Below, piece after piece: positions 50,066-59,939 of a DNA stretch of 64,000 bases. Source of the stretch: Hankyongella sp964404985 (GTDB lineage Bacteria > Pseudomonadota > Alphaproteobacteria > Sphingomonadales > Sphingomonadaceae). Position 1 is the stretch's first letter. Each line of letters opens with the position of its first letter. Where the stretch lies: the NCBI GenBank assembly GCA_964404985.1, contig CAYOMD010000001.1:248001-312000 (forward strand). Reading direction: 5' to 3'. A model generated the notes under the pieces. That model did no database searches. It was not told the DNA's origin and worked only from the letters and a program-made list of their open reading frames with translations. The translations under genes and the position numbers were made by a program.

Positions 50066-51141
50066 GCGCGTAACACCTCGAGCATGCGATTGTTTTCCGT
50101 CTCGGTGCCGATGCTGATGCGCAGGCACTCCGGCAAGCCCTGGTTCGGCAGATAGCGCACCAAGACCCCGTTTTCCTCAAGGTATGCGCTCGCCTGAGCA
50201 GCCGTCACGCCAACACTGTGCGGGAAATGCACAAGGATGAAATTGGCCGCACTGGGCACCGGGTTGAGACCGAGATCGCTGAACGCGCCAGTCAACCGGC
50301 TGCGCCAATGGTCATTGTGCGCCTTGGCCTGTGCGACCCATTGCGTATCAGCCAGCGCGGCAACAGCGCCCGCCTGCCCGGTGGTGCTGACGTTGAACGG
50401 CGCACGGATTTTGTTGAGCGTGTCGATGATGGCCTGCGGGCCGGTGACCCAGCCGATCCGCTCGGACGCCAGCCCGTAAATCTTGGAGAAGGTGCGACAG
50501 TGCAACACGTTGGGTGCAGTCTTCGCCAGCTCCAGCCCGCACTCATAGTCCGGATGGTCGATGTACTCGGCGTAAGCGGCATCCAGCACCAGCACGACCG
50601 AACTCGGCAGGCCGGCATGCAGCCGCCGGACCGCATCGCGCAGGATCACTGTGCCGGTCGGGTTGTTCGGGTTGGCGAGAAAGACCACACGGGTCTTGCC
50701 GGTCACCTGCGCCAGAATCGCATCGACATCGGCAGTGTAGTCGGTATCCGGTGCCTCAATCGGGAGTGCGCCGCAACGCCGTGCCGCAATCGGGTACACC
50801 ATGAAACCATGGCGTACATAGAGCACCTCATCGCCAGGGGCGGCATAGGCCTGCGCGGTCAGGACCAGCAGTTCGTCCGACCCGGTGCCGCAAACGATGC
50901 GTGACGGCTCAAGGCCGTGCAGGCTCGCCAGTGCCTCGCGCAGCAGCCGTGCTGTCGGGTCCGGATAGCGATGCGCATTGCTGGCCGCCGCCGTCATGGC
51001 GTCCACGGCCCGAGGGCTCGGCCCCAGCGGGTTCTCGTTGGAGGACAGCTTGACGATCGGATGCGTGCCGCCTGCCTTGGACTTGCCGGGCACATAGGCA
51101 TGGAGTGCATCCAGCCAGGTGTTGGGGCGCGGTGCGATCAT
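50050..51141 (-). CDS. hisC: Histidinol-phosphate / aromatic aminotransferase
   Basis: 363-residue fold-type I PLP aminotransferase. The Schiff-base lysine is K220 in TFSKIYGLASERIGW. Other landmarks are SSNENPLGPSP, the NPNNPTG loop (158-164) and the C-terminal LRISIGTETEN. Sequence is of the HisC type. Since it is immediately upstream of tyrA rather than in a his operon, it may serve as the aromatic aminotransferase acting on prephenate or hydroxyphenylpyruvate, as seen for similar hisC-tyrA pairs; it may do both. It is divergent from metX with 109 bp between. Confidence 0.92.
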   Translation of the reverse strand: MIAPRPNTWLDALHAYVPGKSKAGGTHPIVKLSSNENPLGPSPRAVDAMTAAASNAHRYPDPTARLLREALASLHGLEPSRIVCGTGSDELLVLTAQAYAAPGDEVLYVRHGFMVYPIAARRCGALPIEAPDTDYTADVDAILAQVTGKTRVVFLANPNNPTGTVILRDAVRRLHAGLPSSVVLVLDAAYAEYIDHPDYECGLELAKTAPNVLHCRTFSKIYGLASERIGWVTGPQAIIDTLNKIRAPFNVSTTGQAGAVAALADTQWVAQAKAHNDHWRSRLTGAFSDLGLNPVPSAANFILVHFPHSVGVTAAQASAYLEENGVLVRYLPNQGLPECLRISIGTETENNRMLEVLRACLTS

Positions 51142-51250
51142 GGTTACCTCCTCAAGGACGGCGCAGACTTAGCAGTGCCAAACGGCAAGAGTAAACCCGG
51201 CGTGAGTGCGCCATTGACCACCGATGTGCCGACGCGCTAGCGCATGACGG

Positions 51251-52387
51251 ATGGCGTCCGCCCACGATACCCGCTTCGGCCTCAACCGCAGTCTGACATT
51301 GGCCCAGCCTTTGCCGCTGGACAGCGGAGCCTCGCTTGCACCGGTGACCATCGCCTATGAGACCTACGGGACGCTGAATGCCGCCGGCACCAATGCGGTG
51401 CTGATCTGCCATGCGCTGACCGGCGACCAGTATGTCGCCAGCCCGCACCCGATCACCGGCAAGCCGGGCTGGTGGAGCAGCTTTGTCGGGCCGGGCAAAG
51501 TGCTGGACCCCGCGCGCTATTTCCTCATCTGTGCCAATGTGCTGGGCGGCTGCATGGGCTCGTCCGGCCCGACGGAGGTGGACCCCGCAACAGGTCGCCC
51601 CTATGCCCTGCGTTTCCCGGTTATCACTGTGCGGGATATGGTGCGGGCCCAGGCTGCCCTGCTCGACCATCTGGGGGTTGCCCAACTGCTCGCAGTGGTG
51701 GGCGGCTCGATGGGTGGCATGCAGGTGCTGGAATGGGTGGCAAGCTTTCCCGCCCGGGTGCGCAGTGCGCTGGTGCTGGCCACCACGGCCCGGCACTCGG
51801 CGCAGAATATCGCGCTGCACGAGGTCGGTCGGCAGGCAATCATGGCGGACCCGAACTGGCGCGGCGGGGATTTCTATGGGCACGATCAAGGGCCTTCTGC
51901 CGGGCTGGCGGTCGCGCGTATGGCCGCGCACATCACCTACATGTCCGAGGATGGGCTCACGTCCAAGTTCGGCCGTACCTTGCAGAACCGTGCCCAGGTC
52001 TCTTTCGGGTTTGATGCCGACTTCCAGGTGGAGAGCTATTTGCGCCACCAGGGCATTCGCTTCGTCGAGCGGTTCGATGCCAACTCCTACCTCTATATCA
52101 CTCGGGCGATGGACTATTTCGACCTGGCCGAGAACCGCGGTATGAGCCTGGCCGAGGCCCTGCGCCCGGCGCGCGACATCCGCTTCTGTGTGGTCTCGTT
52201 CAGCTCCGACTGGCTCTACCCGACGGCGGAGTCCCGCCGGATCGTCCATGCCCTGAACGCCTGCGGTGCGCCGGTGAGCTTTGTCGAGATCGATACGCCG
52301 TTCGGGCATGACGCTTTCCTGCTGGATGTGCCGGAGCTGTTCCGGGTGACCGGTGGCTTCATGGATGCGGTGGCCGGCGACCTATGA
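51251..52387 (+). CDS. metX: Homoserine O-acetyltransferase (MetX family)
   Basis: 378-residue alpha/beta hydrolase-fold acyltransferase, first step of methionine synthesis. The nucleophile is S153 in VGGSMGGMQ, the acid lies in FSSDWLYP, and the histidine in FGHDAFL. VLGGCMGSSGPTEVDP near residue 98 is the classic MetX block. MetX proteins may use acetyl- or succinyl-CoA, and I cannot settle which here. ATG 51251 follows an out-of-frame ATG at 51244. It overlaps metW by ATGA. No SAM riboswitch was recognised in the leader. Confidence 0.94.
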   Translation: MASAHDTRFGLNRSLTLAQPLPLDSGASLAPVTIAYETYGTLNAAGTNAVLICHALTGDQYVASPHPITGKPGWWSSFVGPGKVLDPARYFLICANVLGGCMGSSGPTEVDPATGRPYALRFPVITVRDMVRAQAALLDHLGVAQLLAVVGGSMGGMQVLEWVASFPARVRSALVLATTARHSAQNIALHEVGRQAIMADPNWRGGDFYGHDQGPSAGLAVARMAAHITYMSEDGLTSKFGRTLQNRAQVSFGFDADFQVESYLRHQGIRFVERFDANSYLYITRAMDYFDLAENRGMSLAEALRPARDIRFCVVSFSSDWLYPTAESRRIVHALNACGAPVSFVEIDTPFGHDAFLLDVPELFRVTGGFMDAVAGDL

Positions 52388-52974
52388 GCTTGCGTGCGGA
52401 CCTCGCCCTGATCGCAGACCTGGTGCCGCATGCGGCCCGCGTGCTCGATGTGGGCTGCGGCGACGGCGCGCTGATTGCCCACCTGCGCGACCACAAGGCA
52501 GCGGATGCGCGCGGCATCGAACTCTCGATGCGTAACGTGGCGGACGCAGTGGCACGCGGTGCCTCCGTCATCCAGGGTGATGCGGACGCAGACCTCGCCG
52601 ACTATCCAAGCGACGCCTTCGATATCGCCATCCTCAGCCGGACCCTGCAAGCGACCCAGCGGCCCGATGTTGTTCTGGGCCAACTGCTGCGCATCGCCCG
52701 GCGCGCCATCGTCTCATTCCCGAACTTTGGCCACTGGCGTGTGCGTCGTCGCCTGATGTTCAGCGGCCGCATGCCGGTTACCCCGGCGCTGCCAGCCACA
52801 TGGTTCGACACCGGCAACATCCATTTGTGTACCATCGCGGATTTTCATGATCTTGTGGCCGTGCGGGGGTGGCGGGTCGAGCAGGCGCGCTATCTCGCGG
52901 ACGGCCGGATGCGAGGTGCGCGGCTTGCCAACCTTTTGGCTGACGAGGCGGTTTTTCTGCTGGGGAGGCAATGA
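52384..52974 (+). CDS. metW: Methionine biosynthesis protein MetW
   Basis: 196-residue Rossmann-fold methyltransferase-like protein. RVLDVGCGDGALIAHL is motif I, and SFPNFGHWRVRRRLMFSGRMPVT is the diagnostic MetW segment. It is needed with MetX for homoserine acylation in several bacteria, probably as a complex. The ATGA overlap with metX and again with the following dehydratase gene makes a three-gene translational chain. Length is normal for the family. Confidence 0.93.
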   Translation: MSLRADLALIADLVPHAARVLDVGCGDGALIAHLRDHKAADARGIELSMRNVADAVARGASVIQGDADADLADYPSDAFDIAILSRTLQATQRPDVVLGQLLRIARRAIVSFPNFGHWRVRRRLMFSGRMPVTPALPATWFDTGNIHLCTIADFHDLVAVRGWRVEQARYLADGRMRGARLANLLADEAVFLLGRQ

Positions 52975-53945
52975 TGTTCACCCGACTGGACCTTGAGGAC
53001 GCGGTGAAAACCGTCCACACCGCCATGCCGCCGACGCCGCAGTATCGCTGGCCGCTGCTGTGCGAGCGGCTGGGCCTGGAGGTCTGGGTCAAGCACGAGA
53101 ACATGACCCCCACGGGTGCCTTCAAGGTGCGCGGTGGGCTGGTTTATGTGGCGCGGCTGACGGCGCGCGCACCGGAGGTACGGCATCTGGTCTCGGCCAC
53201 GCGCGGCAACCATGGCCAGAGCCTGGCACTCGCGGGCACGCGCGCTGGATTGCAGGTGACGATTTTCGTACCGCGCACCAACAGCCCGGCCAAGAACCGG
53301 GCGATGCGCGCCTGGGGAGCCGACCTGAGGGAGGTCGGTGCGGATTTTGATGAAGCCCGGCAGGCGGCGGAGGATTTCGCAGTCGCACAGGGGGCGCATC
53401 TGGTCCCATCGTTCCATGCGGACCTGGTGTGTGGTGTCGCGACCTATGCGCTGGAGCTGTTTACCGGCGCGCCGCCGCTTGATGTCGTCTATGTGCCGGT
53501 CGGCATGGGTTCGGGTCTCAGCGCGGTGACGATGACCCGCGATCTGCTCGGGCTGTCGACCGAAGTCGTCTGCGTGACGGTGGACGGCGCACCGGCGTTC
53601 GCCGAGAGTTTTGCCAGCGGCGTTGCCAGTGTTGGCCTGGCGGCGCGCACTTTCGCGGACGGTATGGCGACCCGCGCGCCGATACAGGCGGTTGTCGATA
53701 TGGCGCGCAACAGGGGTGTGCGGGTGGTGACGGTGAGCGATGATGCCATCGCCGAGGCAATGCGGGTCTATTTTGAGGATTGCCGTCAGGTCATCGAGGG
53801 TGCCGGTGCGGCACCGCTCGCCGCGCTCATGCAGGAGCGCGAGGCGATGCACGGCAAGCGGGCAGCAGTGATTGCCTGTGGTGGCAATGCCGATACCGCT
53901 GTGTTTGCGAAGGTGCTGGCCGGCGAGACACCCCAGCCATTTTAG
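52971..53945 (+). CDS. Threonine/serine dehydratase (PLP fold type II)
   Basis: 324-residue PLP enzyme of the threonine dehydratase family. The lysine is K52 in NMTPTGAFKVRGG, the phosphate loop is VGMGSGLSAV, and a late GGNAD holds the pyridine nitrogen region. It lacks the C-terminal ACT regulatory domains of biosynthetic IlvA, so it is of the short, catabolic or general L-threo-3-hydroxyaspartate/threonine type. Exact substrate is uncertain. It starts within the metW stop (ATGA), with GGGGAGG before it. Its end overlaps the convergent methyltransferase by 4 bp. Confidence 0.88.
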   Translation: MMFTRLDLEDAVKTVHTAMPPTPQYRWPLLCERLGLEVWVKHENMTPTGAFKVRGGLVYVARLTARAPEVRHLVSATRGNHGQSLALAGTRAGLQVTIFVPRTNSPAKNRAMRAWGADLREVGADFDEARQAAEDFAVAQGAHLVPSFHADLVCGVATYALELFTGAPPLDVVYVPVGMGSGLSAVTMTRDLLGLSTEVVCVTVDGAPAFAESFASGVASVGLAARTFADGMATRAPIQAVVDMARNRGVRVVTVSDDAIAEAMRVYFEDCRQVIEGAGAAPLAALMQEREAMHGKRAAVIACGGNADTAVFAKVLAGETPQPF

Positions 53946-54634
53946 GCAGTCGGGACCGCCTGGGTGACGCGCTGGCGCCTGCCGCCTGCGGGGATGGCTG
54001 CCGGGCCGTCCTGCTTTTCGGCGTGGATCACCATAAGGCCGCCGAGTTCCGGGGCCAGCCAGTAGGCGAGCGGCTCCAGCGGCATCAGCCAGCGGCGCGG
54101 CGGCATCACAAGGCAGGTGTCCCACCGGCGCAAGGCAAACATGCTCTCGGCGAGCTGAGCGGTAATTTGGCTCCGGGTGAACGGCCTGCCGGCACCGAAC
54201 GGAGACGCATCGAAGTGTGTCCAGACGCCCGAGCGGTTGGCCAAAACCAAGATAAGCTGGCCACCCGGTGCCAGCACGCGCCAGATCTCGCGCAGGTGGC
54301 GGGCCGGGTCCCCGAAGTCCAGCTGGTGCACGCACAGCACCGTATCGAACAGCGCGTCCCCGAACGGCAGGGCCAGATCATCGAGCAGCACGGCACAATT
54401 CGGCCCGCCAAGCGGCCAGGCGTCGACGCCCTGACGCGCCGGATGGCCGAGGGCGAGGCGCTCGCAGACACCGTTAAAACCAGCCAGGAAGGGCGCGCAG
54501 TACCCGAGGCCCAGCAGCCGGGTTGACGGCCGCACGGTCAAGAGCGGGTCAACGCGGCTGCGCACGGCGCGTGCCACCCTCAGGCCGACTGGTGTCCTGT
54601 AGAAGCGGTTCAGCCGTTGGGCGTCAGGCCGCAC
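53942..54634 (-). CDS. Class I SAM-dependent methyltransferase
   Basis: 230-residue protein. The usual motif I is degenerate (RLLGLGYCAPFLAGF), but LLDDLALPFGDALFDTVLCVHQLDF and the REIWRVLAPGGQLILVLANR block clearly mark a methyltransferase domain of type 11. Similar alphaproteobacterial genes are often encoded near gloB; no gloB is seen here. The substrate is unknown. It lies 9 bp downstream of phaA on the same strand and may share its transcript. Its stop overlaps that of the threonine dehydratase gene. Confidence 0.8.
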   Translation of the reverse strand: MRPDAQRLNRFYRTPVGLRVARAVRSRVDPLLTVRPSTRLLGLGYCAPFLAGFNGVCERLALGHPARQGVDAWPLGGPNCAVLLDDLALPFGDALFDTVLCVHQLDFGDPARHLREIWRVLAPGGQLILVLANRSGVWTHFDASPFGAGRPFTRSQITAQLAESMFALRRWDTCLVMPPRRWLMPLEPLAYWLAPELGGLMVIHAEKQDGPAAIPAGGRRQRVTQAVPTA

Positions 54635-54643
54635 GGGGGCGTT

Positions 54644-55816
<1,173 letters not shown>

Positions 55817-55872
55817 GATAGTCTCCCCATGAACAAGATCTTGGTGTTGCGCTACCCTACACGGTGAGGCCG

Positions 55873-56976
55873 TCAAGACAAGTCAGCACCCGACAAGGTA
55901 AGCCAAGCCGAGAGTGGCGCATAAAGCTGGCGTCTGGCCTGTGCGCCGACAATCATGCCGACATGGCCGAGATCGAGGGCAATGTTCAAAGAACTGGCCG
56001 GTGCTGCAGCCAGTGCAGTCGGCACCGGCACCAGCCGGTCGCGGCTAGCGGCGAAGATCGCGACTGGTATATCGAGCCTGTCCGGCCTGATGACCTCTGC
56101 GCCGACGCGCCAGGCACCCTGTCCTGGAAGGTCGGCGGCAAAGAAGTCCTCGAAACACTCGCGGGCGGCGGGGAAGGAGAGGGGGGGGCCGCTGTTCGCC
56201 CAGTCCTCGATGAGGACGAAACGGCGGGCCGCTGCACTGTCCGGATCGAGGGCGGCAAAATCGAGATATTTCTTTGCCGCACTCTCCGGGTTCTGTGCCC
56301 AGAACGCCAGTTGCAGGATTTCCATCGGCAGCCGGCCGAGGCTGCGAGCAGTCGGCGCATACTGTGCCCAGAAGTCGGCGAGGCCTTGCCGGTCCGCAGC
56401 AGGGTAGGCCTCAAAACCCCAGGGTGCTGCAATCAGCCCGAGTGCGCAGACCTGCCGGGGGGACAGTTGCGCTGCAGCAAGGGACATGGTGCCACCGAGG
56501 CAATAGCCGACCAGAGCCAGCGGACCCGGCAGGGCAGCGATCGCCGGCAGCAGCCGCCAGCGGACATAGTCTGCGATGGTGAAGGACAGTTCCTCGCCGG
56601 TTGGCTCTCCCCAATCAAGCAGGAAACAGCGATGCCCTCGACGGCGCAAATCCCGCACCAGTGAGCGTCGTGGCTCCAGGTCCAGCACCCAGGACGGGTT
56701 GATGAGCGAGGGAACCAGCAGGACTGGCTGGCCTTCACCGCCATAATCGAGGACCCGCATGCTGCCGAGGGCGAACGCGACTGGCCGCGCGCGGACGCGC
56801 CGCCGGTGCGGGTGCTGCTGATAGGCGCGCACAGCGGCCAGCAGCGCCTGACGCCGCTCACGCGGGAGTGAGCGGCCCGGCACAAGGTAAAGCCAAACAC
56901 CGAGCGGGTGTGGCCCGCGCAGCGTTTGTGCGCAAAATTTATCTCGCCGTTTGTGTGGCACTGCACAAAAAGCCAT
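55873..56976 (-). CDS. PHA synthase-like alpha/beta hydrolase (short PhaC)
   Basis: Up to 367 residues with a PhaC-type core: RVLDYGGEGQPVLLVPSLINPSW, the lipase-box-like GYCLGG with nucleophile cysteine, ASRDRLVP with the aspartate and LDLGHVGMIVG with the histidine. It is far shorter than class I PhaC (~590) and nearer class III PhaC or a related hydrolase group. It could polymerise hydroxyacyl-CoA, or act in PHA turnover. The start is uncertain: ATG 56976 lies inside the phaR promoter region with no clear ribosome site; GTG 56961 and 56883 are alternatives. It precedes phaA in the same direction. Confidence 0.8.
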   Translation of the reverse strand: MAFCAVPHKRRDKFCAQTLRGPHPLGVWLYLVPGRSLPRERRQALLAAVRAYQQHPHRRRVRARPVAFALGSMRVLDYGGEGQPVLLVPSLINPSWVLDLEPRRSLVRDLRRRGHRCFLLDWGEPTGEELSFTIADYVRWRLLPAIAALPGPLALVGYCLGGTMSLAAAQLSPRQVCALGLIAAPWGFEAYPAADRQGLADFWAQYAPTARSLGRLPMEILQLAFWAQNPESAAKKYLDFAALDPDSAAARRFVLIEDWANSGPPLSFPAARECFEDFFAADLPGQGAWRVGAEVIRPDRLDIPVAIFAASRDRLVPVPTALAAAPASSLNIALDLGHVGMIVGAQARRQLYAPLSAWLTLSGADLS

Positions 56977-56991
56977 GTTATGTGCAGCACA
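56925..56991. promoter_or_regulatory. Candidate PhaR operator cluster between phaC-like and phaR genes
   Basis: Three related dyads of TGTGC/GCACA type are spaced along 67 bp: TTTGTGCGCAAA (56925-56936), TTTGTG..TGCACAAA (56950-56969) and the perfect palindrome TGTGCAGCACA (56981-56991). PhaR proteins in alphaproteobacteria bind TGC/GCA-rich dyads near their own genes. The last site ends 24 bp before the phaR start, so autoregulation is likely. Confidence 0.55.
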
Positions 56992-57015
56992 CAAGTACCG
57001 CACGAAGAGAAAACG

Positions 57016-57573
57016 ATGACAGACGCGCCGTCTCCCGCCACGCCCAGCATCATCATCAAGAAATACGCGAACCGGCGTCTCTATAATACCGAGACTTCCA
57101 GCTATATCACGCTGGACCATCTGTCGCTGATGGTCAAAGAAAACCGGGACTTCAAGGTGGTTGACGCCAAGAGCGGTGACGACATCACGCGCCAGGTGCT
57201 GACGCAGATCATCGTCGAGGAGGAAAACCGCGGCCAGACCATCCTGCCGGTGTCCTTCCTGCGCCAGCTGATTTCCATGTATGGAGACAGCCTGCAGTCG
57301 ATGGTGCCATCTTATCTCGACGCCAGCATGGATGCCTTCCGGCGCAACCAGGAGCAGTTCCGCAAGGCACTGCAGGGGACCTTCACCGGCAACACATTCG
57401 GGCCGTTCGAGCAGCTCGCAAAGCAGAACATGGCGATGTTCGAGGCGGCGACGGAGATGTTTACCGGCCGCAAGGACGGCGCAGCGGAGCACACGCCTGC
57501 GACCCTGAAGGAAATCAACGAGCTCAAGGCGCAGATGGACGCACTGCGCGAGAAGATGGAAAAGCTGGGCTAG
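57016..57573 (+). CDS. phaR: Polyhydroxyalkanoate synthesis repressor PhaR
   Basis: 185-residue regulator. The N-terminal DNA-binding domain IIIKKYANRRLYNTETSSYITLDHLSLMV (residues 12-40) is highly diagnostic. VVDAKSGDDITRQVLTQIIVEEE follows, then a PHA-binding helical region with repeats (SMDAFRRNQEQFRKALQG, PFEQLAKQNMAMFEAA). A C-terminal coiled coil (LKEINELKAQMDALREKMEKL) probably aids oligomerisation. It represses phasin and its own genes and is released by binding PHA granules. It is divergent from the phaC-phaA pair. Confidence 0.95.
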   Translation: MTDAPSPATPSIIIKKYANRRLYNTETSSYITLDHLSLMVKENRDFKVVDAKSGDDITRQVLTQIIVEEENRGQTILPVSFLRQLISMYGDSLQSMVPSYLDASMDAFRRNQEQFRKALQGTFTGNTFGPFEQLAKQNMAMFEAATEMFTGRKDGAAEHTPATLKEINELKAQMDALREKMEKLG

Positions 57574-57631
57574 GCCTTGATCATTTCACATTGATCCAGA
57601 AGCAGGCTTGCTTTCACGTTGACCGCACAAC

Positions 57632-58231
57632 TTACCCCTTTTGCGGTGCGTTCAGCCAGCTGGCGAGTTGTGCAAGACATTCGAAGATGGCGCTGTTGAA
57701 GCCGCTGGACACATCCAGAGGTTTGAGGGCCGTGAGCGGTTTTTCCACGGTGCACTGCGCTGGACCGACCCCTTTGCTGTTGGGCAGGCGGGCGTCGAGT
57801 GCCACCCGGATGGACCGCGCCTGGCCACTCGCCACGATATTGAGCGCCTTTACGGTGAGATAGAGCGTCGGTCGTGTCCGCGTTGTGGCACCCGGCGTGG
57901 CCGGTGCGTAGGCCAACGCAGCAGCCTGTCGCAGCAGCCGCTCCGGCCGGTCGATCCATTGCACGCCAGGCAGATATTCGACCAGCGTCGGCTGCGACTT
58001 CACGACGATGCGCACGCTGGCATAATCCGCCGGGACATCGACGTGTGCCACGATGGCCTCGAGTGCCACCGGGGTTGGCGGTTGCGGGTTCTCCAGAGTC
58101 AGCAGCGCCGGGGGCGGTGCCTCCGATCCAATACTGATCAGAGGTCCACAGCCCGCCAGCAGCATGAGCACCGCCAGCGGCATGACCTCTCTGGTCAGGC
58201 CAAGTTGCACCAGATTATTTCTTCGCTGCAT
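57632..58231 (-). CDS. ABC-type transport auxiliary lipoprotein (MlaD operon)
   Basis: 199-residue lipoprotein of the ABC_trans_aux/PqiC-like family. The lipobox LAGC follows a hydrophobic segment (MPLAVLMLLAGC), and VEYLPGVQWIDRPERLLRQAAALAY is the family signature. It is expected to be tethered to a membrane in the periplasm and to work with the MlaD-like protein encoded upstream, with which the gene overlaps by 17 bp. The start at 58231 leaves a slightly long leader; ATG 58183 would give a tighter signal peptide. Confidence 0.85.
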   Translation of the reverse strand: MQRRNNLVQLGLTREVMPLAVLMLLAGCGPLISIGSEAPPPALLTLENPQPPTPVALEAIVAHVDVPADYASVRIVVKSQPTLVEYLPGVQWIDRPERLLRQAAALAYAPATPGATTRTRPTLYLTVKALNIVASGQARSIRVALDARLPNSKGVGPAQCTVEKPLTALKPLDVSSGFNSAIFECLAQLASWLNAPQKG

Positions 58232-59168
58232 CCTGATACTCCGGTAATTTTTCGCCTGAAAACAGCGATGCGGCCGAGCCTTGGTCGATCCGCTCGCCCA
58301 GACGGTTCAGCGTTCGTGTCAACTCCCGCAGATCGCTGACCAGCAGGCCAACTTCGGGCAGCGTATCCTGGCTGAAGGCCTTGAGGCCGGGTTTGGCGTC
58401 GCCTAGAATGGCATCAAGCTTCTGGACCGTAGCGTCCGTACTTTGGGCCAGCGTGCGTAGATCCTTCAGCAAGGGCCGGGCATCCTCGTTCACGGCCAGG
58501 GATGTGCTGTCCGCCAGCTTGGTTACGGATGCAAGACTGCCCCGCAGATCAACGACCGCGCCGTTCAGTTCCTGCAGGCTGGACGCCAGCAGCGGGGACT
58601 GTGCGGCGAGTGAATTGGTCAGGCGCTCGGTGTTGGCCAGGATGCCCCCAATGGCCAGTTTGTTTTTGTCGTTGAGTACATCTTTGAGATCATCGAGCAC
58701 ATCGGTTGCCCTCTGGAGGACTTCCGGGATGCTGACGAACAGTTTTTCAAGGGTGGATCGTTTGGACGGAATGACTGGAACGCCAAAGGGTCCAGGCTCC
58801 ACCAGCGGTGTCCCGACCTGCATCGCGCCGGAGAGTTGCACCAGGGTCGCCCCTGTCAAGCCCTGGGACTCAAGCCCGGCTACCGTGCCTGTGTATACAG
58901 GGGTATCCTGCGATACGCGGATGCGCACCCGCACGGCGTTCGGCTGGTCCTTGACGAGTGCTATGGTGGTCACGTTGCCGACCGGCACGCCGTTGTAGCT
59001 GACCAGACTGCCCTGGTTCAGGCCGGCGACCGAACCGATGACCATGATGTCGAAATCCTTGGTCGCGCCTGAGTCAACGCGCGCCAGCCAGATGATGAAC
59101 CCGAACAGCGCTGCGATCAGCACGATGACGAAGCTGCCGACGAGCACATGACTGGCGCGTGTTTCCAT
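58215..59168 (-). CDS. mlaD: MlaD-family (MCE domain) substrate-binding protein
   Basis: 317-residue MCE-domain protein. An N-terminal helix (VLVGSFVIVLIAALFGFIIWLA) anchors it in the inner membrane. The MCE core follows at residues 40-130 (GLNQGSLVSYNGVPVGNV, GLTGATLVQLSG), then a long helical tail (residues 145-300). MCE hexamers form a phospholipid conduit between inner and outer membrane. The tail is longer than in E. coli MlaD and recalls the longer MCE proteins that form needle-like barrels. It lies 3 bp after the ATPase gene. Confidence 0.9.
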   Translation of the reverse strand: METRASHVLVGSFVIVLIAALFGFIIWLARVDSGATKDFDIMVIGSVAGLNQGSLVSYNGVPVGNVTTIALVKDQPNAVRVRIRVSQDTPVYTGTVAGLESQGLTGATLVQLSGAMQVGTPLVEPGPFGVPVIPSKRSTLEKLFVSIPEVLQRATDVLDDLKDVLNDKNKLAIGGILANTERLTNSLAAQSPLLASSLQELNGAVVDLRGSLASVTKLADSTSLAVNEDARPLLKDLRTLAQSTDATVQKLDAILGDAKPGLKAFSQDTLPEVGLLVSDLRELTRTLNRLGERIDQGSAASLFSGEKLPEYQDAAKK

Positions 59169-59171
59169 CGT

Positions 59172-59939
59172 CTACTCCCGTGCTGCGGCGACAACCCGCC
59201 CACGCGGGCCGCGGAAATATTCCTTGATCCAGGGGTGCGGGTTTTCCAGCAACTCCGGGATCGGTGCAACCGCGACAACCTTGCGATCCGCGAGGACGGC
59301 GACCCGATCGCAAATCGCAAAGAGCGTGTCGAGATCATGTGTAATCAAAAACACTGTAAGGCCAAGCAGTTCCTGCAACTCCAGGATCAGCGCATCGAAG
59401 GCGCTGGCCGAGATGGGGTCCAGCCCGGCTGTTGGTTCATCGAGAAACAGCAGGCTCGGGTCGAGCGCCAGGGCGCGTGCAAGGCCGGCGCGCTTGATCA
59501 TGCCGCCTGAGAGCTCGGACGGGTATTTCGGCGCGGCGGACGGCGGCAGGCCGACCATCGACAGCTTGTAGCCGGCGATCTCCCCCAGCAGCGGCTCGAC
59601 GATCTGCGTATGCTCGCGCAGCGGCGTCTGGATGTTCTCAGCCACGGTCAAGGTTGAGAATAACGCACCCTGCTGGAACAGCACACCCCAGCGACGGCGC
59701 AGCGAGACCGCATCGTCCTCTGACAAATGGGCAAGTTGCTTGCCCTCGATGGTGATCTCGCCCGCAGCCGGCACCTGCAGCCCGATGATGCTGCGCATCA
59801 AGACCGACTTGCCGGTGCCCGAACCGCCGACCACGCCGAGGATCTCGCCCCGCCGGACATCAAGGCACAAATCGTCGTGCACGACCTGTGTGCCGAACCG
59901 GCTGACCAAGCCTTTGACCGAAATGACCGGCGACTCCAT
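59172..59939 (-). CDS. mlaF: ABC transporter ATP-binding protein (MlaF-like)
   Basis: 255-residue ATPase. Walker A is VGGSGTGKSVLMRSI, the signature is ELSGGMIKRAGLARAL, Walker B is LLFLDEPTAGLDP, and the H-loop is ITHD. The KRAGLARA signature variant is typical of MlaF/Ttg2A subunits. It powers lipid movement by the MlaE permease encoded upstream; the genes share 1 bp (59939). The order permease-ATPase-MlaD-lipoprotein is the usual four-gene alphaproteobacterial Mla operon. Confidence 0.92.
   Translation of the reverse strand: MESPVISVKGLVSRFGTQVVHDDLCLDVRRGEILGVVGGSGTGKSVLMRSIIGLQVPAAGEITIEGKQLAHLSEDDAVSLRRRWGVLFQQGALFSTLTVAENIQTPLREHTQIVEPLLGEIAGYKLSMVGLPPSAAPKYPSELSGGMIKRAGLARALALDPSLLFLDEPTAGLDPISASAFDALILELQELLGLTVFLITHDLDTLFAICDRVAVLADRKVVAVAPIPELLENPHPWIKEYFRGPRGRVVAAARE

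Noticed and set aside
51142..51250. Possible SAM-II riboswitch before metX
   Set aside because: The 109-bp divergent spacer shows no recognisable SAM-II pseudoknot sequence and is short given the two promoters it must hold.
56977..57492. Extension of the PhaC-like frame through the phaR region (539 residues)
   Set aside because: It is antisense to phaR, whose sequence is clearly conserved.
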